Of a stretch of DNA of 6,498 nt, positions 1-5,724 are shown piece after piece. Each line of letters opens with the position of its first letter. The first letter of the stretch is position 1. This DNA comes from Hyphomicrobiales bacterium. Lineage in GTDB: Bacteria; Pseudomonadota; Alphaproteobacteria; Rhizobiales; HXMU1428-3. The translations under genes were made by a program, and so were the position numbers. Location: positions 1-6,498 of the forward strand of contig JAJFHW010000121.1 in assembly GCA_021775385.1 (NCBI GenBank). The letters run 5' to 3'. The notes under the pieces are model-generated. The model ran no database searches and was not told where the DNA came from. It saw only the letters and a list, made by a program, of their open reading frames with translations.

Positions 1-78
1 TTGATTAAACCTAAAAGAATAATCTGCACTACCCGAACCCTAATCTAAAAGGGGGTGGGAATTTCTTTTGGTTTTAAA

Positions 79-92
79 ACTAGCTAGCTAGT
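79..92. repeat. 14-bp perfect palindrome next to the rpmE stop
   Basis: ACTAGCTAGCTAGT is its own reverse complement and lies one base past the stop codon of rpmE in the direction of rpmE transcription. Read on the minus strand it is followed by TTTAAAA, so it could fold as a short hairpin (5-bp stem, 4-base loop) with a weak T run. It is AT-rich and short for an intrinsic terminator. It may simply mark the transcript end or be chance. The rest of 1-93 shows no gene and no convincing terminator. Confidence 0.3.
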
Positions 93-93
93 C

Positions 94-312
94 CTATAGA
101 AAACCGTCGAATTTTTTCTTAAACTTAGAAACACGGCCACCGCGGTCAACAAGATGCTGACTACCACCAGTCCAAGCTGGGTGTGTGTTTGGATCAATAT
201 CCAAAACGATCCGGTCACCTTCAACACCATATGTTGAATATGAATCTAGTTCTGTACCGTCTGTCAGTACAATTTTTACCTTATGGTAATCAGGATGAAT
301 ATCTGCTTTCAT
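94..312 (-). CDS. rpmE: 50S ribosomal protein bL31
   Basis: This is a structural protein of the large ribosomal subunit. The 72 residues match the usual length of bL31. Family landmarks are in order: DIHPDYH at 4-10, TDGTE at 17-21, STYG at 26-29, [12 protein letters not shown] across 38-50 and DRGGRVSKF at 56-64, with a basic end closing in GFL. There is no cysteine, so this is the zinc-independent (C-minus) form that I know from many Alphaproteobacteria. The start is the ATG at 310-312, with a weak GAG five bases upstream. It is a housekeeping gene, separated by 162 bases from the permease on the same strand, and probably transcribed on its own. Identification is secure. Confidence 0.97.
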   Translation of the reverse strand: MKADIHPDYHKVKIVLTDGTELDSYSTYGVEGDRIVLDIDPNTHPAWTGGSQHLVDRGGRVSKFKKKFDGFL

Positions 313-474
313 CGCTCAAACACTCGCATATTTACGCCTCAAAAGCTGTGCCAATAAAATGGCATCCAATCAGCTCAAGGCCAAGTTATAATGATGTATG
401 GAATTCAAAAAAGAACCTATAGCCGATATTAAAGCCAAAGGCAAGGGATAGCGGAATAAAATTATCATCTAATC

Positions 475-1296
475 TTATCCCCTTTTCCCCTTCGCTTTCA
501 GCCCCCTTGAAGGGTCATAAGCATAAATAGCTAGCCCGAGGGCAATTACACTCGTAACAGCCACCACAAGAGCCCCCTCGGCATAAAACTGGCCATGCAA
601 GGCAAAGCGAATGAGCTCGACGGCATAGGTAAATGGGTTGTACGTGCAAAATTGGTAAAATGTGTAGGAAAGATCCTTAATGCGCCATAAGGGGAACAGG
701 GCGCTCGAGATAAAGAACATTGGAAAAATCACAAAATTCATCACACCGGCAAAATTCTCAAGTTGTTTAACGGTTGCTGAAAGCGCCATTCCAAGCGCAC
801 CAAGCATAAAGCCACATAGAATTAAAGCTGGGAGAACGGTGATATATCCAATAGCGGCAATATCAAGTTCCAAAAATTCAAAATAAGTAAAGAAAAATGC
901 AATAGCTAAAAACGCATAAACCTGCAACAGCGAGACCGCAACGCCCGCAAAAAGCCGAGCAACCAAGATAAACCAGCGCGGCAGAGGCGTAGTAAGGAGC
1001 ACGCGCATAGAGCCCATCTCACGGTCATAAATCATCGAAAGGGAGCTTTGCATCCCATTGAACAGTTGGATCATAGCGCAAAGCCCAGGGATCATATAAA
1101 CCTCATAAGGAATATAAGTCTCATAAGGCGCGTAAGGTGCAAGACCTTGGGTTTGTCGCCACCCGGCTGAAAAAACCAGCAACCAGATCAAAGGCCGGAC
1201 AAGTGCAGATAAAAAGCGGGCGCGTTGCTGAAAGAAGCGTAAAAATTCACGATATAAAATGCCATAAAGGGCGCGGATCATCAAACCGTCTATCAT
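475..1296 (-). CDS. pedC: ABC-2 type transporter permease, PQQ-alcohol-dehydrogenase-associated (PedC-like)
   Basis: This is an inner-membrane permease of the ABC-2 (export) superfamily, 273 residues. I see about six hydrophobic segments, near residues 29-46, 66-88, 108-137, 147-175, 182-204 and 240-260. A cytoplasmic stretch after the second holds the ABC-2 motif YDRE-GSMRVLLTTPLPRW (90-108), which in this superfamily contacts the ATPase. The tail is short and basic (KAKGKRG). The ATG overlaps the ATPase stop as ATGA, and GAGGAG lies eight bases upstream, so this start is preferred over Met6. Overlap and neighbours indicate that it forms one transporter with the ATPase. The family (PedC-like) is found beside PQQ alcohol dehydrogenases; the substrate is not established, and export of an oxidation intermediate is inference. 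The symbol is by analogy with Pseudomonas ped genes. Confidence 0.85.
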   Translation of the reverse strand: MIDGLMIRALYGILYREFLRFFQQRARFLSALVRPLIWLLVFSAGWRQTQGLAPYAPYETYIPYEVYMIPGLCAMIQLFNGMQSSLSMIYDREMGSMRVLLTTPLPRWFILVARLFAGVAVSLLQVYAFLAIAFFFTYFEFLELDIAAIGYITVLPALILCGFMLGALGMALSATVKQLENFAGVMNFVIFPMFFISSALFPLWRIKDLSYTFYQFCTYNPFTYAVELIRFALHGQFYAEGALVVAVTSVIALGLAIYAYDPSRGLKAKGKRG

Positions 1297-2081
1297 TTTA
1301 ACCGCTCCTCTTCCTGAACAATAATACTCTCAAAGGCATCGCTCACAGAACTTTCCCCATTCTTAGCCAAAATCTCTTTGACAGTACCGTCTTCGATAAT
1401 TTTTCCCTTATCCAGGACAATGAGATGATCTTCATCCCAAATTTCATCCATTAAGTGGGTCGTCCAGAGAACAGCAACATTGTCGTTTTTCGCGAGGTTA
1501 TGAATATGATTAACAATCACGCGGCGAGTATGAATATCAAGCCCAACAGTCGGTTCATCCAGCAACAGTAACTTTGGCTGATGTAGCATAGAGCGGGCAA
1601 TCTCAACACGGCGGCGATGCCCGCCATTTAAATCTCTGATGCGTTCGTCAACTCGTTCATACATCTCTAAAGCAGAGAGAGTCTCCTCAATTCTTTGATT
1701 AGCAAGCGAAGAGGGCAGGCCGCGCAATCTGGCAAAATATCTCAAATTCTGCCTGACAGATAAATCAAGGTCTAACGTTGTTTGCTGAAAAACAACACCA
1801 AGCGGAGCAAGTGCTTTTGAGCCATGCGACGCAAACGATTTCCCATCAATGGAAATCGTACCATTTGCGGTATCAAACAGGCGAGTGATAAGAGAAAGTA
1901 AAGTTGACTTGCCAGCACCATTCGCCCCGAGAAGAGCTGTAAATTGCCCTGGTAGAACCTGAAAGCTCACATCATCCAGTGCAAGGCGCTTGCCGTAATT
2001 GTAAGATACTCCCTCGATAGAAATCGCAGGTGTCTGGTTCGTCCCCAGATTTGAATTTTTATCTAAAGAGAGATCCGTCAT
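1293..2081 (-). CDS. ABC transporter ATP-binding protein, PQQ-alcohol-dehydrogenase-associated
   Basis: This is the cytoplasmic ATPase that would power the permease encoded next to it. All nucleotide-binding motifs are visible in the 262 residues: Walker A GANGAGKST at 52-60, Q-loop Gln99, signature at 151-155, Walker B LLLLDEP at 171-177, D-loop around 179-182 and switch histidine His209. The signature reads LNGGH rather than the usual LSGGQ. From memory this occurs in relatives of the same quinoprotein-associated family, so it need not mean loss of activity. The closest group is the ATPase set linked to PQQ-dependent alcohol dehydrogenases (PedB-like). The start ATG has only a modest GAAAG about nine bases upstream. 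The stop overlaps the permease start by four bases, which suggests translational coupling. Confidence 0.9.
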   Translation of the reverse strand: MTDLSLDKNSNLGTNQTPAISIEGVSYNYGKRLALDDVSFQVLPGQFTALLGANGAGKSTLLSLITRLFDTANGTISIDGKSFASHGSKALAPLGVVFQQTTLDLDLSVRQNLRYFARLRGLPSSLANQRIEETLSALEMYERVDERIRDLNGGHRRRVEIARSMLHQPKLLLLDEPTVGLDIHTRRVIVNHIHNLAKNDNVAVLWTTHLMDEIWDEDHLIVLDKGKIIEDGTVKEILAKNGESSVSDAFESIIVQEEERLK

Positions 2082-2162
2082 GAATAGGCTTTCGAATAAT
2101 CAGTTGTTACCAAAATAGGTGTAATGTTTTTTCTTATTTCGCAAAGCAGCTTAAGTCCAGGT

Positions 2163-2300
2163 AGTGAGTACAAATAAATGATACTCAAATGCACTTAGCC
2201 ATCCTCAAATTTATAAAATAAAAAATTAAGAATGGCTAAGTTAATTATGAAATAGGCTTATTTGTTCACTTTAAAAGTGAGTACAAAAGTTAGTACAGTG
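2163..2300. repeat. Direct repeats AGTGAGTACAAA plus a third partial copy, and dyads
   Basis: A 12-base sequence, AGTGAGTACAAA, occurs exactly at 2163-2174 and 2276-2287. A related copy, AGTTAGTACAG, starts at 2288, giving two half-sites about 12 bases apart. The first copy is also part of a dyad, TGAGTA (2165-2170) with TACTCA (2182-2187). The second overlaps a near-palindrome, TCACTTT-A-AAAGTGA (2266-2280). They sit in the 271-base gap between the beta-propeller and the ATPase gene. Such an arrangement fits operator half-sites for a promoter inside the gene set, but in AT-rich DNA this is only suggestive. Confidence 0.35.
2193..2241. repeat. 10-bp inverted repeat with an AT-rich 29-base loop
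   Basis: ACTTAGCCAT (2193-2202) and its exact complement ATGGCTAAGT (2232-2241) flank 29 AT-rich bases. It lies in the gap between the beta-propeller stop and the ATPase start. A loop this long and the lack of an adjoining T run argue against an intrinsic terminator. A protein-binding dyad or a processing hairpin is possible. Confidence 0.3.
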
Positions 2301-2352
2301 CCTTTTTACATCTGATCAGCATCAAATTCATTGACTTGGTCTATTGTTAAAG

Positions 2353-3396
2353 TCATTTACTTGGAACGTAAACAGCTCCCCAAGGATAACGCCCGACTTT
2401 AATAGATTTAACAACTTTTAATGTTGCTAAATCAACAACAGACACGTCACCAGAAACGCCGTTAGTTGTATACATTTGCTTACCATCATCTGTTAAAGCC
2501 ATGTGCCATACGCGGCGGCCAACCAATAGATATTTTGTTACTTTAAAAGTTTTTGTATCAACAACGGCAACCCGGTTTGATGGGCCAAGCGCAACAAAAG
2601 CGAACTTACCATCTGTTGAGAAGCGAATTCCAACAGGTTGAATTCGATCTTTTGCAATACCTGCAACCTCAAAATTGATTTTCGTAACTTCGCTCTTATC
2701 AGCAACATTGAACACACTCACGGTGCCACCAATTTCAGCTGAAACCCAAAGTTGTTTTCCATCTTTAGTGAATTCAGCATGGCGAGGCCGCTGGTCAACA
2801 AGCGAATTATGCTCAAGAGTCATCTTGTCTACGTTAATCCAGTGAACGAAATTCGTAGTCTCCGAAGTTGTGATAGCCCATTTGCCGTCAGGACTGACAG
2901 CCATGCCTTCAGGCTCAATGCCAACATCAATTTGAGCAACAACTGTTTTCTTTTCTGTATCAACAACAGTGGTAATTGCATCATCTTCATTGGCGATAAA
3001 TAATAATTTATTATTCGGATGTAGAGCGAATTGCTCAGGGTCTAGACCAGAAGGAAGTTCATGCAAAATCTTGTCAGTCGTGACATCCATAACTTGCACA
3101 GTGTCAGAATCTGAGGCGCAAATGTATAAATGTTTTCCATCTTTAGAAAGTGTAATGCCGCGTGGGCGGTCACCAACAGGAATTGTTTTTATAACTTCTA
3201 AAGTCTTAGTGTCGATCACACTTAATGTGTCGTCTTTTTCATTCGTGACATAGATTTTGCCGGCTTGTGCTTCTGTTGCAAATAGTGTCGCAAAAGAAGT
3301 TTGTAAGCTCACTGCGCCTAAAGCCATAAATGCAGAAAATGCCAGTTTCGGGGCAGTTTTACCTACACCTTTACTCATGGCTTTAATTAGTCTCAT
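2353..3396 (-). CDS. Secreted YVTN-type beta-propeller protein of the PQQ-associated ABC gene set
   Basis: This is a predicted periplasmic seven-bladed beta-propeller of 347 residues. An N-terminal signal peptide (basic MRLIKAMSKGVGK, hydrophobic core, likely cut after EAQA at 45) is followed by repeats of about 42 residues. Each has a YVTN/YICA/FIAN-like strand, a V-D-T turn, a VG-P-G segment and a S-DGK turn, for example DGK at 86-88, 170-172, 212-214, 262-264 and 304-306. The start is the ATG at 3394-3396, because AAGGAG (complement of 3404-3409) lies seven bases upstream; a longer frame from a TTG at 3417 would run through that site. It matches the beta-propeller family associated with PQQ-dependent catabolism. 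No catalytic residues are recognisable; a scaffold or binding role beside the transporter is inference. Confidence 0.88.
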   Translation of the reverse strand: MRLIKAMSKGVGKTAPKLAFSAFMALGAVSLQTSFATLFATEAQAGKIYVTNEKDDTLSVIDTKTLEVIKTIPVGDRPRGITLSKDGKHLYICASDSDTVQVMDVTTDKILHELPSGLDPEQFALHPNNKLLFIANEDDAITTVVDTEKKTVVAQIDVGIEPEGMAVSPDGKWAITTSETTNFVHWINVDKMTLEHNSLVDQRPRHAEFTKDGKQLWVSAEIGGTVSVFNVADKSEVTKINFEVAGIAKDRIQPVGIRFSTDGKFAFVALGPSNRVAVVDTKTFKVTKYLLVGRRVWHMALTDDGKQMYTTNGVSGDVSVVDLATLKVVKSIKVGRYPWGAVYVPSK

Positions 3397-3403
3397 GTAA
3401 ATT

Positions 3404-3409
3404 CTCCTT
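3404..3409 (-). promoter_or_regulatory. Ribosome binding site that decides the beta-propeller start
   Basis: Read on the minus strand this is AAGGAG, seven bases before the ATG at 3394-3396. The longer in-frame extension begins at a TTG and would translate these bases as Arg-Arg, which makes it implausible. Confidence 0.8.
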
Positions 3410-3439
3410 ATTTTCAAGTGACTAAATAGTGGTTAATTT

Positions 3440-3501
3440 CAGCGATAACTGTTCGCTGGAATGAGGGAAGGGCGGGCGACTTTGAGGTCGTTGCCCCGCC
3501 C
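3440..3501 (-). other. Pair of intercistronic hairpins between binding protein and beta-propeller genes
   Basis: Read on the minus strand, GGGCGGG (3495-3501) pairs with CCCGCCC (3470-3476). Inside this, CGAC (3487-3490) pairs with GTCG (3477-3480) around a six-base loop, with four unpaired bases (3491-3494) on one side. A second hairpin follows, CAGCGA with TCGCTG (3440-3458), loop seven. Neither is followed by a T run, so a strong intrinsic terminator is unlikely. A GC-rich hairpin between two genes of one transcript can protect or punctuate mRNA, or reduce read-through. It stands out because the surrounding intergenic DNA is AT-rich. Confidence 0.5.
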
Positions 3502-3536
3502 CAGGACATATGTACAAAGACACATACTCAGGAAGT

Positions 3537-4745
3537 TTAAGGTTGAACACGGCACTTAGCTTGTCCTTCATCAATACCAAGAGTATCAAGCTCCGTTTTT
3601 GGATGAAGAAAACCTTCAATAGGGGAAAGCTGGATGACAGCACCTCCCTCATGTATCAAAGGAATAGTTTGCCGCATTTGACCAGACCAAGGGCGGTAGC
3701 TCATAGAGCGACCTTTAAACATAGCAAGGCGAATTTCAGGCCCTAAAATATAATCTTTAAGTGTCTTAATATCGATTGTTTGTTTGCGAGTAACGGCTTC
3801 AGCAACGGTTCGAATGGCTGTCCAAGAGCCATAATCCTTTTGCGCCATAGTACGTTTTGCAAGTTTACCAAAACGACTTTGTAACTGGGCAGCCCCCCAT
3901 TGCTCAACAACACGGTGCCACGCAACAGGTTGGATCCCATGACTACCAACAATCGGGCGAGGCAACCAGGTATGATACGCTACATATTGCCCAAAATCTT
4001 TCACTTCATCTGCAATGAAGACAGCATCATAATCAGAACCTTGCGTGAAGCTTGGCACTTCTGCAGCCGCATTCCTGCGCATGTCAGAACCTTCTGGCCA
4101 CTTCTTATCAGTTACAATTTTGAGGCGAAATTTTTTCGCTGAAATTCTGAATTGCTCTGCAAATTCTTTATCACCGCGCTTAAGTCCTTCGATGAGAAAG
4201 ATTTTTGTCCAACGTTTTTTAATTAAGAATTGAGATAATCCATCAGTAAGCATCCGGCGGCTTGGAATAGTGTGAAGTAGATTAGGGCGACAACCATTAA
4301 TTCTGAGGTCGGTACTCAGCGAACCAGCATTAAAAATAAGCCTGTCTTTGGCAAGCGGATGATCGGTTAACTTCGTCAACTTGTCAGCATTAAGGTTCGC
4401 GACAACAAATTTGTTCGGGTACGTTTTTAAAGCTTCATCAAGTTTAGCTGAAAAATCTTCGTCATTAGAGATGACAACTTCATTCATTTTATAGGTGTGT
4501 TTTAAGAAACGACCGGTGGTATTATTGTCTTTGATGCCCAATCTGGCACCGAGTAGGCCGTCATCTTCTGGTGGTGCAACTAAATTTGATAATGTTGCAG
4601 GGCGTTTTTCCTTGCTCTCAATATACAAAAACTCAACGGTGAGTTCTTTGGCGGCAGCAAGATTGCCCAAAAGAGCCGTTGCTGATAAAGTGAACAGCGT
4701 AGCTAGGCTAACTAATTTGACTACTTTAGTGACTAAAAACTTCAT
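3537..4745 (-). CDS. Periplasmic binding protein (branched-chain amino acid type) of the PQQ-associated ABC system
   Basis: The 402-residue protein has a clear signal peptide (MKFLVTKVVKL, hydrophobic core, likely cut near LAAA at 29-32), so it is expected in the periplasm. The rest looks like a two-lobed type I periplasmic binding fold, and it resembles the substrate-binding family found with PQQ alcohol dehydrogenase ABC genes. Notable stretches are LYIESKEKRPA (40-50), IFNAGSLSTDLRINGCRPNLLHTIPSRRM (137-165), DAVFIADEVKDFGQYVAYHTWLPRP (240-264) and KDYGSWTAIRTVAEAVTRK (303-321). The mature protein has only two cysteines, Cys152 and Cys398 near the C-terminus, which could form a disulphide. 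GGGGAG lies about 12 bases before the ATG, rather far, but an in-frame stop blocks any longer start. It is first in the minus-strand set. The ligand is unknown. Confidence 0.85.
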   Translation of the reverse strand: MKFLVTKVVKLVSLATLFTLSATALLGNLAAAKELTVEFLYIESKEKRPATLSNLVAPPEDDGLLGARLGIKDNNTTGRFLKHTYKMNEVVISNDEDFSAKLDEALKTYPNKFVVANLNADKLTKLTDHPLAKDRLIFNAGSLSTDLRINGCRPNLLHTIPSRRMLTDGLSQFLIKKRWTKIFLIEGLKRGDKEFAEQFRISAKKFRLKIVTDKKWPEGSDMRRNAAAEVPSFTQGSDYDAVFIADEVKDFGQYVAYHTWLPRPIVGSHGIQPVAWHRVVEQWGAAQLQSRFGKLAKRTMAQKDYGSWTAIRTVAEAVTRKQTIDIKTLKDYILGPEIRLAMFKGRSMSYRPWSGQMRQTIPLIHEGGAVIQLSPIEGFLHPKTELDTLGIDEGQAKCRVQP

Positions 4746-5133
4746 GCTCGACTAACTCTCCCCATTATAAAAAAATTATTAGTTCCCAATCTGGTTCGCT
4801 GTAAAACGATATAGAAAGGGTAAAGTCATCACAAGTTAGATCGTCATACTAGAAACTAACAGTTAGTATTGAGAAAGTTATGAGAGAAATGGTGGGGTGA
4901 CCAAAAGAACAAGGTAAAAAATTAAGCAATAAGATCAATAGTCCCAGTCAATATTTCAACATATATCTTATATAGGATTAAAGTAATGAACTTTGTTTTT
5001 AATTTGAGAAAGTAGATGTTTAATAAGGAGATATAGCAACTTCTTATCTGTTAACTCTTATTAAGGAAAACAACGTAAAGTAAAAATAAGTGCACTAAAG
5101 CACAATTTAGAGCGGCGCATTGATTGACTATGT

Positions 5134-5182
5134 TGCCTTCGGGTATGCGGGGCTTTAGAACCACGCGCCCCAGATCCATACC
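5134..5182 (+). other. Structured GC-rich leader before the cytochrome gene
   Basis: GGTATG (5142-5147) is complementary to CATACC (5177-5182), and inside it GGGGC (5149-5153) pairs with GCCCC (5167-5171). A competing small hairpin uses TGCC (5134-5137), a TTCG loop (5138-5141) and GGTA (5142-5145). The two folds share 5142-5145 and cannot coexist. The longer one ends directly before the ribosome binding site of the cytochrome gene. It does not match a riboswitch class I can name. The structure is seen; a regulatory role is inference. Confidence 0.45.
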
Positions 5183-5192
5183 AAGGGAGAAG
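5183..5192 (+). promoter_or_regulatory. Ribosome binding site that decides the cytochrome start
   Basis: AAGGGAGAAG lies six bases before the ATG at 5199-5201. The open frame extends back to a TTG at 5124, but that extension is arginine- and proline-rich, has no ribosome binding site of this quality, and would place 25 residues before a normal signal peptide. Confidence 0.75.
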
Positions 5193-5198
5193 AAATAT

Positions 5199-5714
5199 AT
5201 GCAAATTGCTAGATTAGGCATTGCTTCATTAATAATGATAGTAGGAATTTTAGGTTTTTCATCATTTAGCTTTAGTCACGGTGATGTAACACCACAGGCA
5301 GTAGATACTGCTGGTATCACGCCATTAGGTAAAGACTGGCTAGTTGAAAACCCGTTTACAAAAAAAACAAGACCAAAAGAAATCAAGCGGATTATTGAAG
5401 TTGGTTGTACAGCTTACAACCAAAACTGTGCTCGTTGCCATGGCCTAGGTGTAGTTTCTGGCGGTACAGCTCCAGATCTACGTTATCTTGAAAAAGACGC
5501 GTATGGCGATGAATGGTTTATTGGTCGTGTTCGTAAAGGTTACCACCAAAATGGCACAACAAAGATGCCAAAATTTGAAGGCCTAATGCCTCAAGAAGCT
5601 ATGTGGGCTCTTCGCGCTTACATCAACATCCGCCCAGAAGATGATGATGAAGCAGCTGAAAAAGGCACAGGCGGAAGTTGCGCAGAACTTGATTTTGATA
5701 AGATCCTAAAATAA
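5199..5714 (+). CDS. pedF: Periplasmic c-type cytochrome, PedF (c-550) type
   Basis: A 171-residue monohaem cytochrome c, exported and predicted to take electrons from a PQQ alcohol dehydrogenase. A signal peptide covers 1-26 (likely cut before His27), leaving a mature start HGDVTPQAVDT that I recognise from PedF-type cytochromes. The haem site is CARCH at 77-81; His81 is the axial ligand and Met123 in TKMPKFEG is the probable sixth ligand. GGTAPDLRYL (88-97) and GDEWFIGRVRKG (103-114) are typical of the family. Two extra cysteines, Cys70 and Cys161, could form a disulphide, as in the four-cysteine cytochromes linked to methanol metabolism, the main alternative family. The chosen ATG has a strong ribosome binding site. 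The MoxJ-like gene starts 10 bases after the stop. Class is certain; the exact subfamily is less so. Confidence 0.88.
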   Translation: MQIARLGIASLIMIVGILGFSSFSFSHGDVTPQAVDTAGITPLGKDWLVENPFTKKTRPKEIKRIIEVGCTAYNQNCARCHGLGVVSGGTAPDLRYLEKDAYGDEWFIGRVRKGYHQNGTTKMPKFEGLMPQEAMWALRAYINIRPEDDDEAAEKGTGGSCAELDFDKILK

Positions 5715-5724
5715 GTTGATATTT

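Larger units (their letters stand above)
4746..5198. promoter_or_regulatory. Divergent intergenic region between the two gene sets
   Basis: No gene is supported in these 453 bases. Both gene sets start from here, outward, so promoters for both should lie within. On the minus strand an exact TATAAT (4765-4770) lies only about 20 bases before the binding protein ATG, with no good -35 partner, so it is weak evidence. A 13-base dyad ACTAAC-A-GTTAGT lies at 4855-4867. An AT-rich hairpin lies at 5020-5064: TTAATAAG with CTTATTAA and AGATA with TATCT. It covers an AAGGAG that has no suitably placed start codon for a real gene. The part from about 5110 to 5185 turns GC-rich and is described separately. 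Confidence 0.5.

Noticed and set aside
385..390. TATAAC as a possible -10 element for rpmE on the minus strand
   Set aside because: No acceptable -35 sequence lies 16-18 bases upstream; the nearest candidate, TTGAAT, is only 12 bases away.
183..422. Plus-strand frame of 79 codons over rpmE and its upstream gap
   Set aside because: It is antisense to the secure bL31 gene over more than half its length, and its translation has no recognisable domain.
3422..3746. Short frames on both strands around the end of the binding protein gene
   Set aside because: They overlap the binding protein coding sequence in other frames and the hairpin-rich gap, with low-complexity translations and no ribosome binding sites.
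4765..4770. Exact TATAAT on the minus strand as the promoter of the binding protein gene
   Set aside because: It is too close to the ATG to leave a transcribed ribosome binding site, and the TTGGGA upstream is spaced by only 14 bases. Kept only as a remark in the intergenic entry.
5016..5036. Six-codon leader peptide ATG to TAG within the divergent region
   Set aside because: A frame this short is expected by chance in AT-rich DNA, and the codons show no attenuation-like pattern.
5124..5198. N-terminal extension of the cytochrome from a TTG
   Set aside because: A strong ribosome binding site and a normal signal peptide begin at the ATG at 5199; the extension instead covers the foldable leader.
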